In this document: positions 50,961-60,067 of the stretch, one piece after another
Layout: each line of letters starts with the position of its first letter
How positions within the stretch are numbered: the stretch's first letter is position 1
Assembly: GCF_004216575.1 (NCBI RefSeq)
Contig: NZ_SGWW01000006.1
Location: forward strand, 1-64,000
Length of the DNA stretch: 64,000 nt
Reading direction: 5' to 3'
Source of the DNA: Microcella putealis
GTDB taxonomy: Bacteria > Actinomycetota > Actinomycetes > Actinomycetales > Microbacteriaceae
Notes under the pieces: generated by a model
The model's input: the letters and a program-made list of their open reading frames with translations, nothing else
Databases searched by the model: none
Told to the model about the DNA's origin: nothing
Made by a program: the position numbers and the translations under genes

Positions 50961-51422
50961 TCACGCGAACTCGACGATCAGCTCAACTTCGACCGGCGCA
51001 TCGAGCGGAAGCACCGCGACGCCGACGGCGCTGCGCGAATGCACACCGATGTCGCCGAAGATGTCGCCGAGCAGCGTGCTGGCGCCGTTCATGACGGCGG
51101 GCTGGCCCGAGAAGCTGGGGTCGGAGGCGACGAAGCCCGTGACTTTGACGATGCGGGTGACGCGGTCGAGCGAGCCGATCGCGCTCTTCACGGCGGCGAG
51201 TGCGTTCAGCACGGCGGTGCCAGCGAGTTCGGCGGCGCGCTCGGCGCTGACCTCGGCGCCGACCTTGCCCGTGGCGGGCAGGCTGCCGTCCACGAAAGGC
51301 AACTGGCCGGCCGTGAACACCCACTGACCCGAAACCGTCGCCGGCACGTAGGCGGCGACGGGGGCGGCCACCTCAGGAATGGTGATTCCGAGCTCGGCGA
51401 GGCGAGCATCCAGAGCGCTCAT
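50961..51422 (-). CDS. RidA family protein
   Basis: A 153-aa YjgF/RidA-fold protein, probably a deaminase of reactive enamine/imine intermediates. LAELGITIPEVAAPVAAYVP, FTAGQLPFVDGSLPATGKVG, TAVLNALAAVKSAIGSLDRV and PVEVELIVEFA fit the long actinobacterial form. The usual substrate Arg position is not clearly kept, so catalytic function is uncertain. ATG overlaps the stop of the small DUF4177 gene by one base (TGATG). Confidence 0.86.
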   Translation of the reverse strand: MSALDARLAELGITIPEVAAPVAAYVPATVSGQWVFTAGQLPFVDGSLPATGKVGAEVSAERAAELAGTAVLNALAAVKSAIGSLDRVTRIVKVTGFVASDPSFSGQPAVMNGASTLLGDIFGDIGVHSRSAVGVAVLPLDAPVEVELIVEFA

Positions 51423-51586
51423 CAGGCGGATTCGCCCGCGACCGGACGCTTGAAGTAGGCGACGAGGCCACCCTCGGGGCCGGTGACGATCTGCACCAGC
51501 TCCCACCCCTCGGAACCCCAGGTGTTCAAGATCGCGGTGGTGTTGTGGATCATGAGCGGGGTGGTGATGTACTCCCAGCGGGTCAT
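51422..51586 (-). CDS. Small DUF4177 protein
   Basis: A 54-aa ORF with GAGGAG 8 bases upstream of its ATG. The product begins MTRWEYITTPLMIHNTTAIL and continues NTWGSEGWELVQIVTGPEGG, the typical DUF4177 pattern (WEY...GWELV) seen beside ridA in actinobacteria. Stop and ridA start share a base, which supports real translation and coupling. Function unknown. Confidence 0.87.
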   Translation of the reverse strand: MTRWEYITTPLMIHNTTAILNTWGSEGWELVQIVTGPEGGLVAYFKRPVAGESA

Positions 51587-51661
51587 CGCGGGCTCCTCGA
51601 AATGTCAATAATGGATCACGTTCAGAGACGTCATAGCGCGCTCTGCCGTAGCCTTGAGTCT

Positions 51662-54286
51662 ATGTCTGCCCAGAAATCCACGCCCGCCGGCGCACTGGGG
51701 GCGTTCGCCGGCATGATCGGCCTCAGTGCCATCGTCGGATTGCTCGCCACCGTCATGGTGACCCCCGCACTCGCCGTCACCGGCATGGCCGCCAACAACA
51801 CGATTGGCATCTTCGACAGCCTGCCGGAATACATTCGCATCGACCCGCTGTCGCAGCGCAACGAGCTGTACGCCCAGAACACCGCGAACCCCGAAGACGG
51901 GTTCACGAAGATCGCCGACGTCTTTAGCGAGAACCGCGAAGAGGTTGCCTACGACCAGATTTCCCCGAACCTTGTCAATGCCGCCATCGCGGCGGAGGAC
52001 CGCCGTTTTTACACGCACGGCGGTGTCGACCCGCAGGGAATCATTCGTGCCGCGATTGGCAACGTGGCTGAGGGCGACATCACGGGTGGTGGCTCGACCC
52101 TCACCCAGCAGCTCGTCAAGAACATCCTGATCAACCAGGCGATTACGCAGTTCCCCCCGGGCGACGAGCGTGACAACGCGGTGCGCGAGGCGCAAGAGTC
52201 GACACTTGAGCGCAAGCTGAACGAGGCCAAGTTCGCGATTGCTCTGGAAAAGGAGTACACGAAGGACGAGATCATGCTCTCGTACCTCAACATCGCGGGC
52301 TTCGGCGGCATCACCTACGGCGTCGAGGCGGCAGCTCAGCAGTACTTCGGAGTGTCGGCGTCTGAGGTGTCGGTGGCGCAGGCCGCGAGCCTCATCGCGA
52401 TCGTGCAGCGACCGGGTACCCGATCGCTGCTCAGCCCCGACAACTACGAAAACAACCAAACGCGCCGCGACTTCATCATCCGCGCGATGGCGGAAGAGGG
52501 CTTCATCACGGCTGCTGAGCGGGATGAGGCGCTCGCTATCCCGGTCGATGAGAACTTCGTGACGCTGCAGGCGCCCCGGTCAGGCTGTATCGCGGCCGAG
52601 GCCTACTCGCAGTTCATGTGCGACTACGTCACGCGACTGATCCCCGAGCTCGAGACGCTCGGCTCGACGCCGGAGGAGCGCGAGGCGGCGTGGCGCCAGG
52701 GCGGCTACCAGGTCTACACGACGCTCGACCTGTCGCTGCAGCGCGTGGCTCAGGACGCTGTCTGGAACACGGTCGCGCCCGACATCGCTGAGCTCAACGC
52801 CGAGGGCGTGCCGGTGTACAACATCGGCGCGGCGACCACGTCGGTGCAGGCCGGCACGGGCCGCATCCTGACGATGGCGCAGAACAAGCGCTTCAACAAC
52901 TCGCTCGGCAATACCGACATTGGCTTCACCGCAGTGAACTACAACACCGACCGCGACTACGGCGGATCAATCGGCTTCCGTGTCGGTTCGACGTACAAGA
53001 TCTTCGGCCTCATCGAGTGGCTGCAAGAGGGTCGCGGTCTGCAGGAGTTCGTCGATGGCACGCCCCGGGTGTTCCAGCAGGCCGACTTCGTCGACAGCTG
53101 TAACGGCCCGTGGGGTGGCCCCTACGACCCGAAGAACTTCGCCGACGGTCGCGGCGGCGTGATGAACGTGCTCAACGCCACGGTCAACTCGGTGAACACC
53201 ACGTACGTCGCCATCGCACAGCAACTCGACCAGTGCGGCATTCGCGACGCTGCCGAGAGCCTGGGCGTGCACCGCGCCGACGGGGGCCCGCTGCAAACCA
53301 ACCCGTCGGCGATCCTCGGCACGAACGAGATCGCGCCCGTGACGATGGCCGCTGCCTTTGCCGCGATCCAGAGCGGCGGACTGTTCTGCGAGCCAATCGC
53401 GGTTGACCGTATCGTCGACCGCAACGGCAGCGAGTTGCCGGGACAGACCTCCGAGTGCCGCCAGGCAATCGACCCCGAGGTTGCGGCGGCGACAACGTTC
53501 GCGATGCGCGAGGTCGTGACCCGAGGCACCGGTCGGGCGTCGAACCCCGGCGGCGATGTTCCCGTCGTCGGCAAGACCGGTACCGCTGACGAGGCCCTGC
53601 ACACCTGGATGGTCGGCGGGTCGACGCGCGTTGCCACCGCCACATGGGTCGGTAACGTCGTCGGCACCCGAAACATCACGACGCTTCCGGGCGGTTCGAA
53701 CCTCCGGCACGAGATCACGCGCACGGTGTTCGGAGCGGCAAACGCGTCCTACGGCGGCGACGCCATTCCGGAGGCGCCCGAGCGTTTGCTGCGCGGTCAG
53801 GGCGTGACCCTGCCCGACCTGACCGGTCAGACGCCCGAGGTTGCGCGCGGCATCGTCGAGGGCCTCGGCTTCCGCTTCCGCGTTGAGGAGGCGCAGGTCG
53901 ACTCAACCCTTCCTGCCGGAATCATCGCGACTCAGTCGCCAGGACCCGGTGCCTTCGTCAGCCTCGGCACGCCGGTGCGGGTGCAGCTCAGCAACGGCAA
54001 CCTCATCGCGGTGCCCGACGTCTCGAGCGGTGGGCTGACGCCGAACGAGGCGAGAGACGTTCTGCGAGGAGCTGGCTTCACCAACATCAGCGAGAGGTGT
54101 CAAGCCGCGGCTCCCAGCCCGAGCCCCAGTATTCCGCCGGGCGACGACGACGACGCGCCCACTCCTCCCGGCAACTCGGGCGGAGGAGGCCCCGGTGTGG
54201 TGATCGGTCAAACACCGGGCGCCGGTGAGAACGCCACGCGGAACACGATCATTGAGATCACCGTCGAGCGAGACGTATGTCGATGA
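51662..54286 (+). CDS. Class A penicillin-binding protein with PASTA domains (PonA2-like)
   Basis: Bifunctional peptidoglycan synthase of 874 aa. Short cytosolic start and one membrane helix (GLSAIVGLLATVMVTPALAV), transglycosylase domain with EDRRFYTHGGVDPQGIIRA near 111 and GGSTLTQQLVKN, transpeptidase domain with active-site Ser in GSTYKIFG near 441, SVN in NSVNTTYVAI, KTG in VVGKTGTADEA near 637, then two PASTA repeats (LPDLTGQTPEVARGIVEGLG and VPDVSSGGLTPNEARDVLRG) and a Pro/Asp-rich tail. Stop overlaps the phosphoesterase start. Confidence 0.95.
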   Translation: MSAQKSTPAGALGAFAGMIGLSAIVGLLATVMVTPALAVTGMAANNTIGIFDSLPEYIRIDPLSQRNELYAQNTANPEDGFTKIADVFSENREEVAYDQISPNLVNAAIAAEDRRFYTHGGVDPQGIIRAAIGNVAEGDITGGGSTLTQQLVKNILINQAITQFPPGDERDNAVREAQESTLERKLNEAKFAIALEKEYTKDEIMLSYLNIAGFGGITYGVEAAAQQYFGVSASEVSVAQAASLIAIVQRPGTRSLLSPDNYENNQTRRDFIIRAMAEEGFITAAERDEALAIPVDENFVTLQAPRSGCIAAEAYSQFMCDYVTRLIPELETLGSTPEEREAAWRQGGYQVYTTLDLSLQRVAQDAVWNTVAPDIAELNAEGVPVYNIGAATTSVQAGTGRILTMAQNKRFNNSLGNTDIGFTAVNYNTDRDYGGSIGFRVGSTYKIFGLIEWLQEGRGLQEFVDGTPRVFQQADFVDSCNGPWGGPYDPKNFADGRGGVMNVLNATVNSVNTTYVAIAQQLDQCGIRDAAESLGVHRADGGPLQTNPSAILGTNEIAPVTMAAAFAAIQSGGLFCEPIAVDRIVDRNGSELPGQTSECRQAIDPEVAAATTFAMREVVTRGTGRASNPGGDVPVVGKTGTADEALHTWMVGGSTRVATATWVGNVVGTRNITTLPGGSNLRHEITRTVFGAANASYGGDAIPEAPERLLRGQGVTLPDLTGQTPEVARGIVEGLGFRFRVEEAQVDSTLPAGIIATQSPGPGAFVSLGTPVRVQLSNGNLIAVPDVSSGGLTPNEARDVLRGAGFTNISERCQAAAPSPSPSIPPGDDDDAPTPPGNSGGGGPGVVIGQTPGAGENATRNTIIEITVERDVCR

Positions 54287-55233
54287 CGCACCCCGTGCGC
54301 ACGGCGGCCGTCGCGAGCATCGCGCTCGCGGCGGCCGCCGCCGTGTACGCCGTCGCGATCGAACGGCGCGCGTACCGCGTACGCACCGAACTCATGCCGG
54401 TGCTCTCTCCCGGAGCCGAGCCCGTGCGCATCCTGCACCTCAGCGACCTGCACCTCGCCCCGTGGCAGCGCGATCGCATCGACTGGCTGCGGGGGCTCAC
54501 CGCACTGAAGCCCGATCTGATCATCACGACCGGTGACCTGATGGGCCACCGCGACGCCCTGCCCGCGCTGACCGAGGCGCTCATGCCGTTCGATGGCGTG
54601 CCCGGCGTCTTCGTGCACGGGTCGAACGACTACTTCGCGCCGCAGCTGAAGAACCCCTTCCGCTACTTCGCCGGCCCGTCGAAAGGCGACGGCGACGCGG
54701 TCGAGCGCCTCGACATCGATGCTCTTGAGCGACTGCTCGCCGACCGTCTCGGCTGGCGCTCGCTCAACAACGACGTCGCGCAGCTCGACGTCAACGGGTC
54801 AACGCTCGACTTCGTCGGCGTGAATGACGCCCACCGCGGATGGGACCGGCTCGACGCCCTGCCAGCGCTACTCGACGCCCTGCGTGAGCAAGACGACGAC
54901 GACAGCGACGACCCCGCCGTGACGATCGGCGTCACTCACGCCCCGTATCGCCGCGTGCTCGACACCTTCACGACGCAGGGCGCCGACGCGATCTTTGCCG
55001 GACACACGCACGGCGGCCAAGTCTGCTTGCCCGGCGGCCGGGCCCTCGTCACCAACTGCGACCTGCCGGCCGAGCAGGCGCGCGGCCTCAGCCTCTGGTA
55101 CCACGCACACCGGGCGGCCTACCTCAACGTGTCGGCTGGCTTGGGCCACTCGATCTACGCTCCCGTGCGCTTCGCCTGCCCGCCCGAGGCCGTCGTCGTG
55201 ACGCTGGTGGGCGACGATATCGGGTACGCTTGA
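54283..55233 (+). CDS. Membrane-anchored metallophosphoesterase
   Basis: A 316-aa calcineurin-like phosphoesterase with an N-terminal membrane helix (VRTAAVASIALAAAAAVYAV). Metal-binding motifs in order: LHLSDLHLAPW near 58, TTGDLMGHR near 87, VHGSNDYFAP, GVTHAPYRRV, GHTHGGQVCLPGG near 242. The ATG at 54283 overlaps the ponA stop (ATGA); an ATG at 54277 in the same frame is possible. Gene order ponA-phosphoesterase is conserved in actinobacteria. Substrate unknown, possibly cell-envelope or cyclic-nucleotide related. Confidence 0.92.
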   Translation: MTHPVRTAAVASIALAAAAAVYAVAIERRAYRVRTELMPVLSPGAEPVRILHLSDLHLAPWQRDRIDWLRGLTALKPDLIITTGDLMGHRDALPALTEALMPFDGVPGVFVHGSNDYFAPQLKNPFRYFAGPSKGDGDAVERLDIDALERLLADRLGWRSLNNDVAQLDVNGSTLDFVGVNDAHRGWDRLDALPALLDALREQDDDDSDDPAVTIGVTHAPYRRVLDTFTTQGADAIFAGHTHGGQVCLPGGRALVTNCDLPAEQARGLSLWYHAHRAAYLNVSAGLGHSIYAPVRFACPPEAVVVTLVGDDIGYA

Positions 55234-55263
55234 CGGGTTGCGGCCCCGGCCGCGATGACCTCA

Positions 55264-55337
55264 CGGGGTATGGCGCAGTTTGGTAGCGCGCGTCGTTCGG
55301 GACGACGAGGTCGCAGGTTCAAATCCTGTTACCCCGA
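55264..55337 (+). tRNA. tRNA-Pro (anticodon CGG)
   Basis: A 74-base cloverleaf: acceptor CGGGGTA/TACCCCG with discriminator A, anticodon arm CGTCG-TTCGGGA-CGACG with CGG at 55298-55300, T arm CAGGTTCAAATCCTG. CCA not encoded. Confidence 0.95.
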
Positions 55338-55361
55338 CGCGGTCCTCACACGAGGACGAAG

Positions 55362-55391
55362 AAAACCCTCGAGCATGGGCTCGAGGGTTTT
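55362..55391. terminator. Bidirectional terminator after tRNA-Pro
   Basis: Perfect hairpin AAAACCCTCGAG...CTCGAGGGTTTT with a 6-base loop, between the tRNA-Pro gene and the convergent tdk gene. T run at the end on both strands. Confidence 0.93.
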
Positions 55392-55441
55392 CGCGTCTCC
55401 GGGCGCGCACGACCCCGTGACCGGGCGCGCCCCCGCGGCCG

Positions 55442-56110
55442 CTACGCGAAGTCGGGGTCGGGCCCGAGCGTCTCGGGGTCGAGCGCGACCGGCGCGCGAC
55501 GCCCCGACGCGAGCGTGTCGCCCGACTCGTCGAGGTAGCAGGCCCCGCACAGCGACTCGTACGCGACGTCGACGCCGTCGATGGCGACCTGGTCCCCCGC
55601 AAAGACGAACCGCCCATCCACTGTTCTGCCGTTGAAGACGGCCTTGCGCCCGCAACGACAGATCGTCTTGAGCTCTTCCAGCGAGTGCGCGATCTCGAGA
55701 AGGCGACGGCTGCCGGGAAACGCGACCGTTTGAAAATCGGTGCGGATGCCGTAGGCGAGCACCGGAATACCCTCACGAATCGCGATGCGCAGCAGGTCGT
55801 CGACCTGCTCGGGGGTCAAGAACTGCGCCTCGTCGACCAGCAGGCACGATACGTCACGCTCCTCGTCGCGCAGTACCGCAGCGCGCTGACGCTGAAACAG
55901 CGTGTAGACGTCGTCGGTGAGGTCGATCGTGAAGTCGACCGGTCGCGTCACCCCGAGGCGCGACACGATCGTCTGGTCGCCCTTCGTGTCGATGCGCGGC
56001 TTCGCGAGAATGACCCGCTGCCCGCGCTCTTCGTAGTTGTACGCCGCCTGCAGCAGCGCGGTCGACTTGCCGCTGTTCATCGCGCCGTATCGGAAGTACA
56101 ACTTCGCCAT
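55442..56110 (-). CDS. tdk: Thymidine kinase
   Basis: Salvage kinase of type II, 222 aa. P-loop FRYGAMNSGKSTALLQ, the catalytic-base region LLVDEAQFLTPEQV, IAIREGIPVLAYGIRTDF (the lid), zinc cysteines in TICRCGRKAVFNG and LCGACYLDE. Start overlaps the stop of the response regulator by one base. The C-terminus has a 25-residue extension past the last zinc cysteine. Confidence 0.95.
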   Translation of the reverse strand: MAKLYFRYGAMNSGKSTALLQAAYNYEERGQRVILAKPRIDTKGDQTIVSRLGVTRPVDFTIDLTDDVYTLFQRQRAAVLRDEERDVSCLLVDEAQFLTPEQVDDLLRIAIREGIPVLAYGIRTDFQTVAFPGSRRLLEIAHSLEELKTICRCGRKAVFNGRTVDGRFVFAGDQVAIDGVDVAYESLCGACYLDESGDTLASGRRAPVALDPETLGPDPDFA

Positions 56111-56778
56111 TACTGCAGGTATCCGTCCTCGGCGGCTCGCCGGATCAGTTCCGATTTCGTCGACGCGGGTCGGCCGGCGCGGGCGTACTTCTCGCGCACC
56201 CGGCGCAGGTACGTCTTCGCCGTCTCGTACTGCACGTTCATCGACGTCGCGACCTCGGTCGTCGAGAGACCGCTCGCGTAGAGGGCGAGCGCCTCACCCT
56301 CGCTCTGCGAGAGCTTCGGGCGCGCGTGCCGCGTTGCCCCCGAGGGCAGCGGGCGCCAGTCGCGAACTGCCTCGCCGGAGGCCTCGATGCCCATCACGCG
56401 CCGCGCGGTGTCCATGACCTCGCCGAGCGGCATCGTCTTCGTCAGAAAGGCGGATGCTCCGGCATCGAACGCGCGCTGGCGGGCTTCGTCGGTGTCAAGG
56501 CTCGTGAGGATGATGACCTTCGCACCGGCCGCACGACACGTGCGCACCCGGGCCTCGATCGACACCGGCTCTTGCAGCTGAAAGTCGAGCAGCACGAGGT
56601 CGGTGGGGAACTGCTCGCTCTGCACCAGCTCGAACCACGTGGGCGCGGTGAGCACCAGATCGAAGTCGGGCGCGTTCGCGGCGATCCACGACGCCATGCT
56701 GTCGAGCAGCATCTCGTGATCATCGAGGATGGCCAGGCGCACCCGAGCGGGAGGGAACGCCCTAGTGTCCATACGCAA
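56110..56778 (-). CDS. NarL/LuxR-family response regulator
   Basis: A 222-aa regulator with a receiver domain (LAILDDHEMLLDSMASWI, phospho-acceptor Asp in LVLLDFQLQEP, KVIILTSLD, SAFLTKTMPLGE) and a C-terminal LuxR helix-turn-helix (LSQSEGEALALYASGLSTTEVATSMNV). It is the last gene of a three-gene two-component operon; its start overlaps the upstream membrane protein gene. An ATG two codons in is an alternative start. Translation of tdk is coupled to its end. Confidence 0.9.
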   Translation of the reverse strand: MRMDTRAFPPARVRLAILDDHEMLLDSMASWIAANAPDFDLVLTAPTWFELVQSEQFPTDLVLLDFQLQEPVSIEARVRTCRAAGAKVIILTSLDTDEARQRAFDAGASAFLTKTMPLGEVMDTARRVMGIEASGEAVRDWRPLPSGATRHARPKLSQSEGEALALYASGLSTTEVATSMNVQYETAKTYLRRVREKYARAGRPASTKSELIRRAAEDGYLQ

Positions 56779-57952
56779 ACTCTATGACGAGGGCGTCGTG
56801 AACCTCGACCACCGCGCAGTGCCGGGCGAGCCCCCGCGCCACGCCGATGAGGGGGCGCAGGGCCTCGCGGGCGACGCCCGGCGGCTCAACCCCACGCACC
56901 TCAATGCGCACGCTGGGGCCGCTGTGACGCGGGGATGCGGTGATCGCGAGGTGCACCGCACGTGTGCCCGGAGCATCCATGGCCGCCCCGACGATCGCGC
57001 GAATGAGCGTGCGCTGCTCGAGCGTCGCGGAGCGCGCGAGGTCGTCAGCGTCGGCGACGGTCATCGCCACTGCGAGCTCGGGTCGGCGCTCGATGAGGTC
57101 GTCGGCGAGTTCGCGCACCCAGCTGCGCCCGGCCGCCTCGACGAGGGTGCATCGGATGCTCGCGGCGCGTTCCGCCGCCTCGTCGCGGTCGGCCGTCGTC
57201 ACCGCATCGTTTTCGGCAACGCGCGCGAGCACGGGCAGCGCGTCGCGACCCACGCGGCTGATTTCGCGCTGGCGGACCGAGCGCGCGACCCCGTGTCGCG
57301 CCTCGCCCACGACCGCGACGGCGCGGGCCCAGGCGCGCTGCTCCCAGCGGAGGATCGAGGTGTTCATCGACTTCGCGTACGCGACGGCCGCCGCGCCGAT
57401 GATCAGCACCGCGACGCCACCCGAAATCGCGAACAGTGGTGCGGGCAGCAGCGTCGTGGCACTGCCCGCCTGAGCGACGCCGAGCGCCCCCGCCACCACG
57501 GTGTGCACGACCGTCCAGACCGCCAGCTCGCGGGCAGAGCGGTACGGGGTGAGGCAGAACAGCGCGAAGCCGACGACGAGCGGCGCCCAGTCGTCGCGCA
57601 CCGACGCGTTCGCCCCCGCGGTCGAGAGAGCACTCGCGACCATCATCGCGACCAGGGTCAGGTGAAACAGCACCGCTGAGCCGCGCGACCACGCCGGCCG
57701 GTCGACGCGGGTGCGGTCAATGAGCAGGGCCATGGCGCTGACGAGTGCCACCATCGTGACGATGAGCCACGACACCGAGGTCACCTGGGTCGCCTTCACG
57801 ATCGTGTCGAGGCCCGCGAGCGTCACCATCGCGAGGGCGAAGGTGACGGTGACCGGGCGCGCCGACGCGGCCGACAGGGGGTCAAGCCGATCGGTGCGCA
57901 GCGCCCACGGCCCGGGGCGACGCGGCGCGAGCGACGGGGCGGAGGCGCTCAT
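56762..57952 (-). CDS. Membrane protein with degenerate histidine-kinase-like C-terminus
   Basis: A 396-aa protein with six predicted membrane helices in residues 30-210 and a cytosolic C-terminal half. The C-terminal 180 residues look like a worn HATPase region: TLIRAIVGAAMDAPGTRAVH stands where an N box would be, but the Asn and the GLGL-type glycines are missing, and no phospho-acceptor HD motif is visible. Overlaps both the true kinase gene (ATGA) and the response regulator gene. Probably modulates the kinase or acts as the sensor part of the pair. Confidence 0.65.
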   Translation of the reverse strand: MSASAPSLAPRRPGPWALRTDRLDPLSAASARPVTVTFALAMVTLAGLDTIVKATQVTSVSWLIVTMVALVSAMALLIDRTRVDRPAWSRGSAVLFHLTLVAMMVASALSTAGANASVRDDWAPLVVGFALFCLTPYRSARELAVWTVVHTVVAGALGVAQAGSATTLLPAPLFAISGGVAVLIIGAAAVAYAKSMNTSILRWEQRAWARAVAVVGEARHGVARSVRQREISRVGRDALPVLARVAENDAVTTADRDEAAERAASIRCTLVEAAGRSWVRELADDLIERRPELAVAMTVADADDLARSATLEQRTLIRAIVGAAMDAPGTRAVHLAITASPRHSGPSVRIEVRGVEPPGVAREALRPLIGVARGLARHCAVVEVHDALVIEFAYGH

Positions 57953-59238
57953 GCGGTGACCTCCGGCGCCGACTGGGGGCGCGCATCCGGGCCGTCATCG
58001 ATGTCGAAGGGGTCGGGCGACACCGGTGGTGCGGCGAGCGGAAGCCGCAGCATCACCGTTGTTCCGCTGCCCACCCGCGACCAGAGCTGCGCCTCGCCGC
58101 CGATGGCCTCCAGACGGGCGACGATGCTGAGCCCCACGCCGAGCCGGCCCTCGACGCCGGGCGTCGGGTCGAATCCGCGACCGGCGTCGACCACCATCGC
58201 CGACACCTCGTCGTGCTGTGCACCGAGCACGACCTCCGCCTCGGTCACGCCCGCGTGCCGGCGCACGTTCACGAGCGCCTGGCCGATGGCCCGCAGAAAC
58301 TCGGCGCGCGCGTGACCGTCAACGCGATTGAGGATGCCCGGATCGCCGGCAACAACGACCGTCAGTTCTCCCGCGGTCGCGTCGGCGAGCATCCGCTCGA
58401 ACTCGGCGTGAGCCGAGCGCTCGGAGGGCGACGCCTCGTCGATGAGCCACTCCTCGCCCACGAGCGTCGCGAGGTCGGCACGGACGGCGTCGCCGATGCC
58501 CGGCCGCAGCGGCCCCTCGTCGTGCTGGGCGATCAGGGCCAAGTCGTTCAGCATCGTGTCGTGCACGAGGGCGGTGGCGCGGCGCTCGAAGCCGCGCCGC
58601 GTCTCGGCGAGCATCTCGTCGCGCGCGGCGCGATACAGGGCGGGAATCGCGGTGCGCGCCTGCAGACGCCGCAGCTGCAGCGACGCGAGCCCCAGCACGA
58701 GGAACACCCACAGCGTGATCGGCCCCGGGGCCGGACCCCACACGCCGCCGAGCGCGACGATCACGACAGCCGACGACGTCTCGGCGACGAGGAGGCCCGC
58801 CGTCGTCCACAGCACGCAGCGGGCGATACCCGGGCCCACGCCGACAATCAGAATGACCGCGGCCTTCAGCAAACCGACGGTGAAGTCGTCGTTGCGGGGC
58901 GTGACCTCGAGCTGCGCCGAGCCGATGACGGTGAACCAGGCGATGCAGGCTCCCCCGACGAGCAGGTAACCGACCGCAATGAACGTCGACGGCGTGCGCT
59001 CGAGCAGCACCAGCAGCCCGATCATGGGCACCAGCACGATGAGGGCGGGCCACACCGCAAGGTCGGGCAGGGTCGTCTGCAGGGTGAGCACCACGGCCAT
59101 GGCGGCCACCAGGCTTGCGGCCGCCGCTGCATGCCCCGCGCGAACCAGCGCCAGGGTCGTCGTCGACGACGCGAGGTGGGGCGGGAGCCCGAGCGGCACA
59201 GCGAGCCCCTTCCTGGTGAGCGGCGTTCTGCTTCGCAT
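57949..59238 (-). CDS. NarL-type sensor histidine kinase
   Basis: A 429-aa membrane kinase. Five or six membrane helices occupy residues 20-190; the dimerisation helix has the phospho-acceptor in RRATALVHDTMLNDLALIAQ; the HATPase domain has an N box in RAIGQALVNVRRHAG, VVDAGRGFDPTPG and RLGVGLSIVARLEAI. The ATG at 59238 has GCAGGAAATA upstream; the frame is open to 59394, which would overlap pxpA on the other strand. First of three overlapping genes with the degenerate partner and the response regulator. Confidence 0.88.
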   Translation of the reverse strand: MRSRTPLTRKGLAVPLGLPPHLASSTTTLALVRAGHAAAAASLVAAMAVVLTLQTTLPDLAVWPALIVLVPMIGLLVLLERTPSTFIAVGYLLVGGACIAWFTVIGSAQLEVTPRNDDFTVGLLKAAVILIVGVGPGIARCVLWTTAGLLVAETSSAVVIVALGGVWGPAPGPITLWVFLVLGLASLQLRRLQARTAIPALYRAARDEMLAETRRGFERRATALVHDTMLNDLALIAQHDEGPLRPGIGDAVRADLATLVGEEWLIDEASPSERSAHAEFERMLADATAGELTVVVAGDPGILNRVDGHARAEFLRAIGQALVNVRRHAGVTEAEVVLGAQHDEVSAMVVDAGRGFDPTPGVEGRLGVGLSIVARLEAIGGEAQLWSRVGSGTTVMLRLPLAAPPVSPDPFDIDDGPDARPQSAPEVTA

Positions 59239-59296
59239 TATTTCCTGCATTACGCGAAACGAGCATCCCCCCGACCGGGCGACGTAGGCTCGGGCC

Positions 59297-60067
59297 ATGG
59301 CGCGGCTCGACCTCAACAGTGACCTCGGCGAAGGCTGGGGCGGCGTTGCGGTGGCCGACGACGCCGCCATGCTGCGAGTCGTCACGAGCGCCAACCTCGC
59401 CTGCGGCGGGCACGGCGGCGATACGGATGCGCGCGATGCAGCCGTGCGCGCGGCCCTCGCCTCGCGCGTCGTGATCGGCGCGCACCCCTCATACGATGAC
59501 CGCGAAGGCTTCGGGCGACGCGCGATGGACGTGCCGGGGCCAGTGCTGGAGCGGCAACTGCGCGCGCAGCTCGAGACGCTGCTTGACAGCTGTGACCAGC
59601 ACGGCGCCCGCGTGTCCTACCTGAAGCCGCACGGCGCGCTCTACTCGCGCATCCTCGACGACGTCGACCAGGCTGACGCGGTGGCGCGTATTGCGGCAGA
59701 GTTTGGGCTGCCCGTGCTCGCCCTCGCGGGCGTGGACGGCTCGGCGATTCAGCGAGCGTGCGATCGGCGCTTCGTCGACGTGGTCGGGGAAGCGTTCGCG
59801 GATCGCGCATATGCCGCTGACGGCACGCTGGTGCCGCGCGGGGAGGCCGGGGCCGTTGTGCACGACGCGGCGGTCATCGCCGCTCGGGCCGTGCGGCTCG
59901 CGCACGACGGCGTGATCGACACGATCGGCGGGGGCAGCGTGCGCGTCTCCGCCCGCTCGCTCTGCGTCCACGGCGACACCCCCGGAGCTGTCGCGATCGC
60001 GAGCGCCGTTCGGGCGGCGCTCGAGCAGGCTGAGGTGCAGCTCGCGCCGTTCGCGCCGGCCGGGTGA
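59297..60067 (+). CDS. pxpA: 5-oxoprolinase subunit A
   Basis: LamB/YcsF-family subunit of the ATP-dependent PxpABC oxoprolinase, which opens 5-oxoproline to glutamate. Length is 256 aa. Signature segments: LDLNSDLGEGWG, SANLACGGHGGDTDARDAAV, VIGAHPSYDDREGFGRRAMD, YLKPHGALYSRI, GEAFADRAYAADGTLVPRGE and SLCVHGDTPGAVAIA. Divergent from the kinase gene. Stop overlaps the GTG of pxpBC. Confidence 0.96.
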   Translation: MARLDLNSDLGEGWGGVAVADDAAMLRVVTSANLACGGHGGDTDARDAAVRAALASRVVIGAHPSYDDREGFGRRAMDVPGPVLERQLRAQLETLLDSCDQHGARVSYLKPHGALYSRILDDVDQADAVARIAAEFGLPVLALAGVDGSAIQRACDRRFVDVVGEAFADRAYAADGTLVPRGEAGAVVHDAAVIAARAVRLAHDGVIDTIGGGSVRVSARSLCVHGDTPGAVAIASAVRAALEQAEVQLAPFAPAG

